DNA of 64,000 nt from CAITJF01 sp032654645 (GTDB lineage: Bacteria > Pseudomonadota > Gammaproteobacteria > Burkholderiales > Gallionellaceae), in contig JAULAW010000013.1 in NCBI GenBank assembly GCA_032654645.1, positions 266,791-330,790 on the forward strand. Reading direction: 5' to 3'. The position numbers and the translations under genes are program-made. Every line of letters begins with the position of its first letter. Position 1 is the first letter of the stretch. This document shows positions 8,520 through 16,885 of the stretch, piece after piece. The notes under the pieces are model-generated. The model saw only the letters and a list, made by a program, of their open reading frames with translations. It made no database searches and was not told where the DNA came from.

Positions 8520-9422
8520 TCATTCGCCGGGACCGCGTTTCGCTGCGGCCTTGCCATACAACAGCGCGCTCGGATTCTGCTCCAGCTCGCCGCTGAAGCG
8601 CCGTAATGAGGCTGTCAGGTCACGCAATTCCATAACCATCTGGTGTATTTCCGGCAGCGTCTCGCGGGTGTCATCGAGCGCGCTGCTTGCGCTTGCGCCA
8701 GTACGTGAAAGCTCGTTTGCCATGTGGTCGAAAGCATCTGCACTGCGTTGTATGCGCTGGGCAAGTTGCGGCAGCTCACCGGTCAGGCGCGCGGTATTTT
8801 CCATAGTGCGTGCCGCATTGGCCAGGCTGGAGTCAATCGCGGCCGAGCGCGCTGCAAGGGTATGCGACAAGACTTTGATATCCGCCAAGGTGTTCTTGAA
8901 CGCGCGCCGGTTGTCTTCATCCATCAAGGCATTCAGGTTTTCGCTGGTCCGGTTGAGATTGGCAAGCAAAGCCGTAATTGCGGAATCGAGCCGCATCATC
9001 AGGGAAGCGCCGGCTTGGATCACCGGGTATTTTTCTCCGGCCTGCGCCTTCAACGCAGGCGAATCTCGGCTGCCTCCCGTCAGCTCGACAAAGGCGAGGC
9101 CGGTTAATCCATAGGTCTGAAGTATGGCTACCGTATCTACCTTGACTGGGGTGCCGCGTTCGATGGCGAGCGTCAATTGCACCTGCTCGACATTTCCCGG
9201 AGCCAGCGCGATCTGCTGCACGTGGCCAACCTCGACACCCCGGTACCGTACCGACGCATTGAGGCTAAGTCCCGATACCGATTCCTTCATGTAAGCCTGG
9301 TAGACATCGTAAACCTTGCGATAGGATTCCCCGCTGCTCAGCCACAGCACGCCGCCGATGAGTGCTGCACTTAACACCAGCACGAAAATTCCTACCACGG
9401 CAAAATTTACTTTTTCTTCCAT
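8520..9422 (-). CDS. mlaD: MlaD-family (MCE domain) lipid-binding protein
   Basis: The 300-residue protein has an N-terminal transmembrane anchor (residues 8-30) followed by an MCE domain at about 38-115, with VRYRGVEVGHVQQIAL and the end segment GLTGLAFVELTGGS. A long helical and coiled-coil tail takes up the C-terminal half. MCE proteins form hexameric rings on the periplasmic side of the inner-membrane ABC transporter and carry phospholipid. The start at 9422 directly precedes the anchor; a frame from 9566 would run into mlaF. The mlaF stop lies three bases upstream. The long tail is more like PqiB/YebT-type or plant-TGD2-type MCE proteins than the short E. coli MlaD. Confidence 0.88.
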   Translation of the reverse strand: MEEKVNFAVVGIFVLVLSAALIGGVLWLSSGESYRKVYDVYQAYMKESVSGLSLNASVRYRGVEVGHVQQIALAPGNVEQVQLTLAIERGTPVKVDTVAILQTYGLTGLAFVELTGGSRDSPALKAQAGEKYPVIQAGASLMMRLDSAITALLANLNRTSENLNALMDEDNRRAFKNTLADIKVLSHTLAARSAAIDSSLANAARTMENTARLTGELPQLAQRIQRSADAFDHMANELSRTGASASSALDDTRETLPEIHQMVMELRDLTASLRRFSGELEQNPSALLYGKAAAKRGPGE

Positions 9423-9424
9423 GC

Positions 9425-10210
9425 CTACTCGCGCGCGGCGCGTCCGCGCGGCCCGTAAAAATATTCCCTGATTATCGGATGATCCGACCGGGAGAGTTCC
9501 GTCATGGTGCCGACCCCTAAAATATTCCCTTCGCCCAGCACTGCGACACGATCTGCCGCCCGCCACAGCAGGTCGAGGTCGTGCGTCACCATCATAATGG
9601 TCAATCCGAGCGCATCGCGCAAGCTCCGCACCAGTTCGTCAATGCCGCTCGCGCTGAGTGGGTCGAGTCCTGCGGTCGGTTCGTCGAGAAACAGCAATTC
9701 AGGATCGAGTGCGATAGCGCGTGCCAGTGCAGCGCGTTTGCGCATCCCGCCGCTTAGCTCGCTCGGGTACTTGGCGCCCGCATCTGCGGGCAATCCGGTA
9801 AGCGCAATTTTCATGGCGGCGACCTCTTCAATCAATTGAGCGCTGAGCTGCGTATGTTCGCGCAGTACCATGCCGACATTCTCCGCCACCGTAAGAGAGC
9901 TGAACAGTGCGCCGCGCTCGAACATGACCCCCCAGCGGCGCCGTAGCGGCAATGCTTCCTCGTCGCTTAGCCCGAGCACTTCCTGGTCGAACACCCGGAT
10001 CGAGCCCGATACCGGTTGAAGCAGCATAATGATGGTGCGCAGCAGCGTGGACTTGCCGCAGCCGCTGCTGCCCACCAGCGCGAAAATCTCCCCTGGGCGC
10101 ACACTCAGGCTGACGTTGTCATGCACCACGTTTCTGCCGAAGCGGGTATTCAGGCCGCGGATGTCGACGACGGCGCTGGCACCCTGTATTTGTTCCATCA
10201 CGGCACTCAT
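9425..10210 (-). CDS. mlaF: ABC transporter ATP-binding protein, MlaF type
   Basis: This is the ATPase of the lipid transporter. It shows a Walker A motif (GSSGCGKST), signature LSGGMRKRAALARA, Walker B ELLFLDEPTAGLDP and an H-loop (MVTHDLD). The LSGGM variant and following KR are typical of the Mla/Ttg2A subfamily. The ATG at 10210 overlaps the mlaE stop by four bases, so the start is well set. The encoded protein is 261 residues, normal for the family. Confidence 0.93.
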   Translation of the reverse strand: MSAVMEQIQGASAVVDIRGLNTRFGRNVVHDNVSLSVRPGEIFALVGSSGCGKSTLLRTIIMLLQPVSGSIRVFDQEVLGLSDEEALPLRRRWGVMFERGALFSSLTVAENVGMVLREHTQLSAQLIEEVAAMKIALTGLPADAGAKYPSELSGGMRKRAALARAIALDPELLFLDEPTAGLDPLSASGIDELVRSLRDALGLTIMMVTHDLDLLWRAADRVAVLGEGNILGVGTMTELSRSDHPIIREYFYGPRGRAARE

Positions 10211-11445
10211 ATCTTGAGCCAGTTGAAGGCAACGGAAAACAGCGCGTCGGCAACGATCACCAGAAATATGGATTGCACCACGCTCGCCGTCGTCTGCCGC
10301 CCGACGCTGTCGGCGCTGTCGGTTACCTGGAACCCCCGGTGGCATCCGACCAGCGCGATAATCGCGGCAAAAACCGGGGCTTTGCCGACACCGGTCAGAA
10401 AAGAGGACATGGTGACCGCATCTCCGAGGCGGTTGATGAAAACATCGAAGCTGACGCCAAGCTTGGCGTTCGCCATGATCATGCCGCCGAGAATGCCGGC
10501 TGCATCGGTATAAACCGTGAGCAGGGGCAGTGCGATGATCAGAGCCAGCATCTTGGGCAGAACCAGTAGCTCCAGCGGCCTGACGCCAATGGTGCGCAGC
10601 GCGTCTATCTCCTCGGTAATCTTCATGGTGCCGATTTGCGCCGCATATGCGGAACCCGACCGCCCCGCGACGATGATGGCGGTCAGCAGGGGTGAAAGTT
10701 CGCGCAGCATGGTAAGCCCCACCAGATCGGCAATGAATACATTGGCGCCGAAGCGTTGCAACTGGCCCGCGCCCTGATATGCGATCACCACTCCCATCAG
10801 GAATGACAGCAGTCCCGTGATCGGCAGCGCTTCAAACCCGGCAGTCTGCAGATTGTGGAGGACGGGTCGCCAGCGGATGCGGTGCGGCCGCGCGAGCGAA
10901 TACAGCAGGATGATTGCGCATTCCCCGACAAACGAAAGCATGCTGTACATGTCGAGCAGGTGGCGCCAGGACAGCCGTCCGATGCGCGCCAATAGATTGG
11001 GTGTGGGCGGGTGTGGGTTCTCCGAAGTGGTTGCGCAGGAGGCCACCCGCTGCAGCAAGGTACTGAACTCCGGCCGCAACCCATTGATCGTAACACTGCA
11101 TCCATGTTGCTCCAGCTTCCGGATAGTCCGGTGCAGCAGCCACGCACCCGAAGTGTCCAGCGCGGATATCGCCGCGCCGTCAATCACCACCTTGCCCTCA
11201 CTGGGCAAGCGAAGAGCTTCCAATCGCCGTTCGAGTTGGGCGGCCCCCTGCACGACCCATGCCCCCGCACAGCGCAGCCTGGCCGCCGCCGTAGCGGATG
11301 CCGCATCCATCTCAATCACCAGTTGCACAATTTGTTCGGCTGTCATTGTCCCGGCAATACGCTCCATGAAGGGGCTCAAGTCCAAATTTCCTTGACCTGC
11401 GGCCCTGTTTTCAAAAGTCGTTTTCTGATTCTGCCCGAGTGGCAC
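10207..11445 (-). CDS. mlaE: MlaE-family permease with N-terminal STAS domain
   Basis: The 412-residue protein fuses a STAS domain (about 35-135; VVIDGAAISALDTSGAWLL) to an MlaE permease (about 150-412). In E. coli the STAS role belongs to a separate protein, MlaB; here the two are fused, as in many betaproteobacterial homologues. The permease part has the conserved segments GLTMLRELSPLLTAIIVAGR and EIDALRTIGVRPLELLVLPK. It is the first gene of the operon mlaE-mlaF-mlaD-lipoprotein, with overlaps or very short gaps throughout. The last residues (SVAFNWLKI) match the usual family end. Confidence 0.92.
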   Translation of the reverse strand: MPLGQNQKTTFENRAAGQGNLDLSPFMERIAGTMTAEQIVQLVIEMDAASATAAARLRCAGAWVVQGAAQLERRLEALRLPSEGKVVIDGAAISALDTSGAWLLHRTIRKLEQHGCSVTINGLRPEFSTLLQRVASCATTSENPHPPTPNLLARIGRLSWRHLLDMYSMLSFVGECAIILLYSLARPHRIRWRPVLHNLQTAGFEALPITGLLSFLMGVVIAYQGAGQLQRFGANVFIADLVGLTMLRELSPLLTAIIVAGRSGSAYAAQIGTMKITEEIDALRTIGVRPLELLVLPKMLALIIALPLLTVYTDAAGILGGMIMANAKLGVSFDVFINRLGDAVTMSSFLTGVGKAPVFAAIIALVGCHRGFQVTDSADSVGRQTTASVVQSIFLVIVADALFSVAFNWLKI

Positions 11446-11555
11446 TTTCCCAATCTGTGTTCCAAAGCGCTTTCATTGTGCCACCAACGGATTGCCAGTG
11501 ATTGGCAAGAACGTTTTGGTCAACCGCTTCTCCTATTGGAAACCCGCCTCACTCC

Positions 11556-11817
11556 TTACTGATCGAGGCACAATTCTGTAATGGCTTCCGCCAGCGCTTC
11601 TACCAGAAAATATTGGGAGCCACCCGCCATTGAGAAGACGCGTTTTTTTAAGCGCGCGGTAATCGACGGTATCATCAATGAGGTCGCTTTTGCCTGCCTT
11701 GTGCAGGTTGGTATGGATGGTCAGGCTAATCAACACATCCTGCTTTTCGTGGCGTTCATTTTCGTTGATACCCAAAATGCAGCGAACAAGAAGATCACAA
11801 ATGCGGATGCGGCCCAT
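11556..11817 (-). pseudogene. folB: Dihydroneopterin aldolase-like gene with a frameshift at a run of seven A
   Basis: The frame starts MGRIRICDLLVRCILGINE and continues through DDTVDYRALKK, typical of FolB/FolX. At a seven-base homopolymer (11643-11649; seven A on the coding strand) the frame is lost. Dropping one A restores a normal family ending, with GSQYFLVEALAEAITELCL and a stop at 11556. Read without correction, the protein ends in unrelated residues at 11533. This could be a mutation, a sequencing error, or transcriptional slippage on the homopolymer, which is long enough for slippage. It would act in folate synthesis if functional. Confidence 0.7.
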
Positions 11818-11881
11818 AACGTCCTGTCTATATTTTCCCGAGTTATCTGTAGCGGAGAACCACTCAAAACAGCGGCACAAA

Positions 11882-13084
11882 CTAGCGGATAAGGCCACGC
11901 AATTCCTCCGGCCTCATTCTTTCCCCTTTCCGGATGAGTTCGCGCGCCGCCTCGACTTTGTCCCACACGTTGCACATCATCACGCCCCGAACTATCCCGC
12001 CGCGCAGGTAATAGATGACGCCGGTATCGTTTTCCTTCTGCCAATCGGCAAAGGTCTCCAGCCGCGAATCAACCTCGCCGGTCGCCTCGTAGCCGAATTC
12101 GAACAGATCGGAAAAGAAATACGGCTGATAGGTAAAGGGTTCATGTGCGCCGGCCATATTCCGTCCTGCCCACTCCCCCTGGTTGAGGGCGTTGTCCCAG
12201 TGCTCGATGCGCATCGGCTGTCCCAGCGCCCGGTAAGGAAAAAAGGCGTTGTCGCCTGCGGCATAAATATCCGGGCGTGAAGTCTCGAGGTATTCGTTCA
12301 CTACGATGCCGTTGCCCACTTCCAGGCCGCCGCTTTTGGCCAGTTCCGTCTCCGGGGTGACGCCCACGCCGACAATCACGATATCCGTCGCTATCGTCTC
12401 GCCTTTCCCGGTGCGGGTGATGAATTTGGAGCCGCCCCTGCTGAAAGAAACGGGTTGATCGCCTGCCAGTATCCTGATGCCCTTCTCTGCATAGCGTTGC
12501 TGTACTGCCCGCCCCAGATAGTCCGGAAGGACGCGATCACAGAGGAACGCGCCGGGGAAGATCATGGTGACATGCAGCTTGTTGATGTTGAGCGCAGCGG
12601 CCAGTTCCGAGCCGATGAACCCGCCGCCGACTACTATCGCAGACCTCTCCTCTGCGGCCACCTCTCGTGTGCGCAGATAATCCTCCAGGCCGCGGAAATA
12701 GCAGATGCCATCGAGATCGCCGCCGGGGATGTCCAGCGTCCGCGCCTTGCAGCCCGTTGCCAGCAGCAGTTTCCCGTAGCCGTAGGTCTCGCCATTGGTG
12801 GTGGTTATGGTTTTTTTGCCGGGATCGAGCCGAGCCGCCTTTGCGCCCAGCGCCAGGGTAACCGCATGTGTATCGTAGAACGCGCGGTCATGGAGAAAGA
12901 TATCCTCCACTTTTTTCTTGCCGAACCACAGCTTCTTGGACAGCGGCGGCCGGTCATAAGGCATGTGATTTTCCTCACAGACCAGCAGTATCTTGCCCGC
13001 CGCATCAAGCCCGCGAATGCCCTGAACTGCCGACGCACCCGCCAGCCCCCCACCCACAATCACATAATCGTATATGTGTTCCAT
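11882..13084 (-). CDS. FAD-dependent NAD(P)H oxidoreductase, ferredoxin reductase-like
   Basis: The 400-residue protein has two dinucleotide-binding motifs, VIVGGGLAGASA near residue 8 (FAD) and IVVGGGFIGSELA near 147 (NAD(P)H), plus the second FAD segment PDIYAAGDNAFF. It belongs to the pyridine nucleotide-disulfide oxidoreductase family, closest in layout to rubredoxin/ferredoxin reductases and AIFM3-like proteins. No redox-active CxxC is apparent, arguing against a disulfide reductase. The electron partner is unknown; there is no ferredoxin or dioxygenase gene next to it. The start at 13084 has a GGAGA-type site upstream (rc of tctcc near 13093). Confidence 0.82.
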   Translation of the reverse strand: MEHIYDYVIVGGGLAGASAVQGIRGLDAAGKILLVCEENHMPYDRPPLSKKLWFGKKKVEDIFLHDRAFYDTHAVTLALGAKAARLDPGKKTITTTNGETYGYGKLLLATGCKARTLDIPGGDLDGICYFRGLEDYLRTREVAAEERSAIVVGGGFIGSELAAALNINKLHVTMIFPGAFLCDRVLPDYLGRAVQQRYAEKGIRILAGDQPVSFSRGGSKFITRTGKGETIATDIVIVGVGVTPETELAKSGGLEVGNGIVVNEYLETSRPDIYAAGDNAFFPYRALGQPMRIEHWDNALNQGEWAGRNMAGAHEPFTYQPYFFSDLFEFGYEATGEVDSRLETFADWQKENDTGVIYYLRGGIVRGVMMCNVWDKVEAARELIRKGERMRPEELRGLIR

Positions 13085-13307
13085 ATCATTCTCCCGGTGA
13101 AAGAGTGAGGCTCATGATACGCCTACCCCGGGAGATCTACAGTCGGAAATGTTTGGCTTGGGCGGCAGATATTCATCGAAGGAAGCAGGATAAAACAGGC
13201 AGGAATTGTGTTTTAATGAAGCGTAGAGGCTTCCGGTGAAATCATTGACGTACCGATCGGATTTATGACCGACTTGGGTATGGCTATCATCATGGTCTGG
13301 ATGGTAG

Positions 13308-13484
13308 GTTCATGTCTTTAACGTGATTGCAGAAGGGGTTGAAACCGTGGCACAGCGAGACTTTCTGGACAAGCATGGCTGCCATGCCTTCCAGGGTTAT
13401 CTGTTCAGCAAGCTGGTGCCTTTAAAAGAATTTGAGGCGTTGCTGAAGCAGGGCTGCTCGCCGCCTGAAGTTGCTGGTCTCTAA
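13308..13484 (+). pseudogene. C-terminal fragment of an EAL (c-di-GMP phosphodiesterase) domain
   Basis: About 58 codons read HVFNVIAEGVETVAQRDFL and then GCHAFQGYLFSKLVPLKEF, the usual end of an EAL domain, before a stop at 13482-13484. An in-frame stop (13305-13307) cuts it off upstream and no start or catalytic EAL segment is nearby. It is therefore a remnant of a larger signalling gene. It sits beside an integrase stub and a tRNA, suggesting deletion or island turnover at this site. Confidence 0.7.
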
Positions 13485-13534
13485 CGTGCCGGATTTGGTT
13501 CCTCGCTGCCGGAGTGCTTCGGACTTCCCTTGGA

Positions 13535-13637
13535 CACCGTTGGGTTGCACCAGTAGAAACAAGCCGCACCCGTCTGTCAGCTTCATGGGTTTATCGGTAG
13601 TTTTTGCCTTCTTCACCTCAATGTCGGTCAGTGCCAT
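13535..13637 (-). pseudogene. P4-type tyrosine integrase, N-terminal stub
   Basis: The frame begins MALTDIEVKKAKTTDKPMKL and continues KLTDGCGLFLLVQPNG, matching the N-terminal DUF4102 domain of P4-family integrases. After about 34 residues the resemblance stops. A good ribosome-binding site (GGGGGAG) precedes the ATG. The stub reads away from the 3' end of tRNA-Met 180 bases away, the standard arrangement for an island integrase at its attachment site. The catalytic domain is gone. Confidence 0.65.
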
Positions 13638-13744
13638 ATCTCCCCCGTTGTTGGTATCAGGTGATGCCAATACACAAGATGCCAACGAAAACACCAACAT
13701 TTTGCACCGGATACCAACAAACGGGGTTGGATTGCCTTGGACAA

Positions 13745-13779
13745 CAAAAAACCCGCAAAGCTATTAACTGTGGGGGTTT
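13745..13779 (-). terminator. Probable rho-independent terminator after tRNA-Met
   Basis: On the minus strand an imperfect stem (AACCCCCA pairing with TGCGGGTT) is followed by a run of six T. It lies 35 bases beyond the tRNA 3' end and between the tRNA and the integrase stub. The stem has mismatches, so the call is moderate. Confidence 0.45.
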
Positions 13780-13813
13780 GGTGGACTTATTTGAGCTGCT
13801 TTGGAGCGGTATT

Positions 13814-13890
13814 TGGTGGTGATAGGTGGATTTGAACCACCGACCTCAGCGTTATGAGTGCTGCGCTCTAACCACCTGAGCTATATCACC
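13814..13890 (-). tRNA. tRNA-Met (anticodon CAT)
   Basis: A 77-base cloverleaf reads on the minus strand. The acceptor stem GGTGATA pairs with TATCACC, followed by A and an encoded CCA. The D-arm starts TAGCTCAGGTGGTTAGAGC, the anticodon loop is CTCATAA, and the T-arm is GGTGGTTCAAATCCACC. CAT can be elongator Met or Ile2 (modified C). The shape resembles E. coli elongator tRNA-Met in the D-arm, so I favour Met. Its 3' end is the likely attachment site of the decayed integrase element beside it. Confidence 0.9.
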
Positions 13891-13939
13891 AGAAGTTTCA
13901 TCGAGGAGCGCGGCATTTTCCGGATTTAGCCACCGCTTG

Positions 13940-14650
13940 TCAATTATCACAAGCCGCCGCTTTCAGTTCGCTTCCGGCAAATTCATTTTGCAGTTCCATC
14001 ATTTTCTCTGACATCCCGGAATCAGGGTTTCTCAGCACGAATACAGTGAGCGTGAATTTGCTCATGCGCTCTCTCACCTTGGCGGACTTCACGCCTTTAG
14101 CTTTGATGTTTTCCAGGAATTTTTGCGCCGCATCATCGGTCTTGAACATACCCAGTGAAATGGCATGCCGCCATTTTCCGGTTTCCTGTATGATTGAATA
14201 CTCTTCCACGCCGAACGCCTTGAGTTGGGTGATTTTCTTGTCTGCATCGGCGCTGCTTTTCAGCGGAGGTATGTACGCCCAATAGCCGCTGGCGTGCTCA
14301 ATCTGCCGCTGCTTGAGCCTGTCGCCAAGCCTCAGTTTATCCATAGCTGCGGTTGCGCGCGTGAGAACGTTGCCGGAAAACTCACCCCACTCCATGCATG
14401 TATCGGAAGCCTGCACGGCAGATTGGGCAGCAAGGTGTGGAACGCCAATGGCCAACGGGTTGGGCGGCACAACCGGGCTCGGTGCAATGTGGTTGGGCGC
14501 AACCAAAGACGGCAACAGCTTGATTTTTTCAGCATTGAGCGGCGGCTGGGCTTGCAGGTTTTTGCTATCGCCGGTCAATGCGTCGCCCCACTGAATAAAC
14601 GCAATAAATAACAAGTTGGCCAGTAACAATGATACAAACAACCCCTTCAT
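13940..14650 (-). CDS. SPOR-domain protein
   Basis: The 236-residue protein has one N-terminal transmembrane segment (3-20), a proline-rich linker, and a SPOR domain at about 118-195 (GYWAYIPPLKSSADADKKI, then AISLGMFKTDDAAQKFLENI). SPOR domains bind denuded septal peptidoglycan, so a cell-division or cell-wall role is likely. It is the usual downstream neighbour of birA-coaX in betaproteobacteria. Here a 273-bp mobile element separates it from coaX, so it may need its own promoter. Confidence 0.82.
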   Translation of the reverse strand: MKGLFVSLLLANLLFIAFIQWGDALTGDSKNLQAQPPLNAEKIKLLPSLVAPNHIAPSPVVPPNPLAIGVPHLAAQSAVQASDTCMEWGEFSGNVLTRATAAMDKLRLGDRLKQRQIEHASGYWAYIPPLKSSADADKKITQLKAFGVEEYSIIQETGKWRHAISLGMFKTDDAAQKFLENIKAKGVKSAKVRERMSKFTLTVFVLRNPDSGMSEKMMELQNEFAGSELKAAACDN

Positions 14651-14708
14651 CTTGCCCCCTCATTTGTTGTGAGCATTTCCAATAATCCAGAACAGGCTTT
14701 GGCCCTTA

Positions 14709-14981
14709 GGGAGCAGGAAATTACCAAAATACCACTTATAAATTACGTTACATAAGCCAAAACAAAACCCATCCCCACCCCAACCCTCCCCTTGAAGGGG
14801 AGGGTTGGGGTGGGGATGGGATGATGTTGGTGACATGATTAACGGTACTTTAAGGAAACACGGATTAATTCGTCATCCCCGCGTAGGCGGGGATCCAGTG
14901 CCTTTATTTGACTGGGTTCCCGCCTTCGCGGGAACGACAAAACCGAATAAATCTGCGATTCCTTAAGAATTTCCATTTCCC
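14709..14981. mobile_element. MITE-like element, copy B (273 bp, contains a nested insertion)
   Basis: This is the inverted partner of 7538-7722, lying between coaX and the SPOR gene. TTA flanks both ends (14706-14708 and 14982-14984). The terminal inverted repeats are GGGAGCAGGAAATTA and, from the right end, GGGAAATGGAAATTC. The interior has a CTCCCCTTGAAGGGGAG hairpin. It is longer than copy A because a second element of about 113 bp sits inside it at 14853-14965. Without that insert the two copies align over most of their length; copy A has an extra hairpin. Confidence 0.8.
14853..14965. mobile_element. Second MITE family nested in copy B
   Basis: Copy A reads across this point without interruption, giving an exact empty site. 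The insert has a 17/21-matching terminal inverted repeat: AAGGAAACACGGATTAATTC from the left and AAGGAATCGCAGATTTATTC from the right. It encloses two CCGCG-type hairpins of the kind CCCCGCGTAGGCGGGGAT. The target is TTAA; because the element ends are symmetrical, the duplication may be TA, TTA or TTAA. No coding sequence is present. Confidence 0.75.
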
Positions 14982-15021
14982 TTAGCGCGGGCGGCGCCCC
15001 TTTGCGGAGTTTTTGGGCGAA

Positions 15022-15813
15022 CTATTTTTGTAAACTTTCCTGGCCAATTATTTGCAAGCCCAGCAACACTAAATTATCCACCCTCACCAACGGTAGTTCG
15101 AGATGCGGCTGTACCTTCCCCGCCGCGCCGCCGCTCAGCAGGCATTGCGCGCCAGGAATCCCGAGCGTTTCAAACTGCTGTCGAATGGCGCCGACAGTGG
15201 CCTGTATCGCGCCGCTGAACATGGCATCGGCGGTATTGCGCGGAAATTTGCGCCAGACACCTTCTATCCCTCTGCCCTCCGCTACCGTTAGCTGCGCTGT
15301 GCCTTCAGTCAGGCTGCGCCGCATCATATCCACGCCCGGCAAGATCAGGCCGCCGAGAAACTCGCCACCATCCGACAGCGCATCCACTGTGGTTGCCGTG
15401 CCGCAGTTCACCACCAGGCAGGCCGCACGCGCTTGATGCCATGCACCGATGAGCGCCGCCCAACGGTCGCTGCCAAGTTGCGCGGGTTGCTCGTAAGCGT
15501 TGCGCACACCGCATTGTTCGGCCTTGGCCGTAACAAACTCGACCTGGCAAGACCATGCGGAACAGGCTGCGCGTATGCGCTGAGCCACCTGCTCTCCCGC
15601 GACATTCGATGCGAGAATTTTATGCGCTGGCGGCAAAACTGCAAACGCCTGCTGCAAGGCCATTTCTTCGTCTATGCCTGCCATACCCTGCCGCATCACC
15701 CGCAAGGGGTGCGCCGCCATATGCTCACCCTGCGGGTGGCCATGGTGCAGCCACGCGCCGCCCTCTACCCATGCCCATTTGATGCGGCTGTTACCGGCAT
15801 CAAGCAGCAACAT
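15022..15813 (-). CDS. coaX: Type III pantothenate kinase
   Basis: CoaX phosphorylates pantothenate, the first step of coenzyme A synthesis. The 263-residue protein opens with the ASKHA phosphate motif LLLDAGNSRIKWAWVE. It also has GSDRWAALIGAWHQ and CLVVNCGTATTVDAL, the ADP- and substrate-binding segments, and GGLILPGVDMMRRSL. The start overlaps the 3' end of birA by 14 bases, so the two are coupled. Length and motifs are normal for the family. Confidence 0.93.
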   Translation of the reverse strand: MLLLDAGNSRIKWAWVEGGAWLHHGHPQGEHMAAHPLRVMRQGMAGIDEEMALQQAFAVLPPAHKILASNVAGEQVAQRIRAACSAWSCQVEFVTAKAEQCGVRNAYEQPAQLGSDRWAALIGAWHQARAACLVVNCGTATTVDALSDGGEFLGGLILPGVDMMRRSLTEGTAQLTVAEGRGIEGVWRKFPRNTADAMFSGAIQATVGAIRQQFETLGIPGAQCLLSGGAAGKVQPHLELPLVRVDNLVLLGLQIIGQESLQK

Positions 15814-16885
15814 ATTCTGCCCCGCCTCTCAGGCTGACTTCGCCTGCATTAAATATTTTCACACCGTGCACCGTCTCCAACTTCAGCGCGCCGTCTTCGG
15901 TCACGCCTCGCGCAATGCCGGTTACGCTACTGCCATCCGGCATCAGCAAATGCACGGATTGGTTCTGTAGCGCATGAGAGCTTTCCCATTCCAAACGCAA
16001 CGCAGCAAAGCCATGTATGGCAAACTCGTGCAGCACATCGTGCAGCTTGCACAATAATACCGCAAGCAGGCGGTTGCGATCCGGCACGTCCTGCATTCCC
16101 GAACCCTTGGCCACCATATCCGCCAGGCTGGTCACCGGCTGGCCGATCTGGCGCAACACCGGATGCGGCAAAAACAGATTCAGGCCGATGCCGATCACCA
16201 CCGTGCTCGGCCCCAGCATGTCGCCCTGCACTTCAATCAGGATACCGGCCAGCTTGCCATGCGCTCCCAGCACATCGTTCGGCCATTTCAGCCGTGCGCC
16301 TTCCACGCCGAGTTCGCGCAGCGCCCGCATCAACGCCACACCTGTCGCGAGGCTCAGGCCGGACAGGGCAGACAGGCCGCAGTCGAAGCGCCACAACAAC
16401 GAAAAAGTAAGCGCATTGCCCAAACCGGCATGCCAGACGCGGCCCATCCGCCCGCGACCGCCGCTTTGCCATTCCACCGCCAGCACGCTGCCGTTAGGTG
16501 CGCCCCCGTTTGCATCATCCAATTTGGCGCGCTGCAACAGCAAAGTATTACTGGAGGGCGCGCTGTCGAGAATTTCAATCTGGAAGTGCCTGCTCTGTTC
16601 GCCCAACTGGCTGATAATGCGCTTAACATCCAGCCATTGCGGAGGGTTAACCAGGCAATAGCCACGGCCACGAACGCTGTGTAACGTCAGGCCGTAACTC
16701 TCCATTCCGCGCAAGGCATTGCTCACACTGGCGCGCGATATTCCCAATTGCCGCGCCAGCGCTTCGCCGGAATGGAATTCACCGTCCGCCAGCAGGCGCA
16801 ACAAGGTAAAGGTCAAAGGTTTGGGTGTGCCCTGCCAATGAGGCTGTGGGCCTGGATGATGGATGTCCACAGGAGCAATCCTCAT
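15800..16885 (-). CDS. birA: Biotin--[acetyl-CoA carboxylase] ligase with repressor-type N-terminus
   Basis: BirA attaches biotin to the carboxyl carrier protein of acetyl-CoA carboxylase and, with its winged helix, can repress biotin genes. Residues 25-80 form the helix-turn-helix (ARQLGISRASVSNALRGME). The ligase domain has the biotin-AMP motif GGRGRMGRVW and the lysine motif LKWPNDVL, and the C-terminal SH3-like domain ends in GEVSLRG. The 361-residue length is slightly above E. coli BirA. It overlaps coaX downstream and the patatin gene by four bases upstream. Confidence 0.92.
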   Translation of the reverse strand: MRIAPVDIHHPGPQPHWQGTPKPLTFTLLRLLADGEFHSGEALARQLGISRASVSNALRGMESYGLTLHSVRGRGYCLVNPPQWLDVKRIISQLGEQSRHFQIEILDSAPSSNTLLLQRAKLDDANGGAPNGSVLAVEWQSGGRGRMGRVWHAGLGNALTFSLLWRFDCGLSALSGLSLATGVALMRALRELGVEGARLKWPNDVLGAHGKLAGILIEVQGDMLGPSTVVIGIGLNLFLPHPVLRQIGQPVTSLADMVAKGSGMQDVPDRNRLLAVLLCKLHDVLHEFAIHGFAALRLEWESSHALQNQSVHLLMPDGSSVTGIARGVTEDGALKLETVHGVKIFNAGEVSLRGGAEYVAA

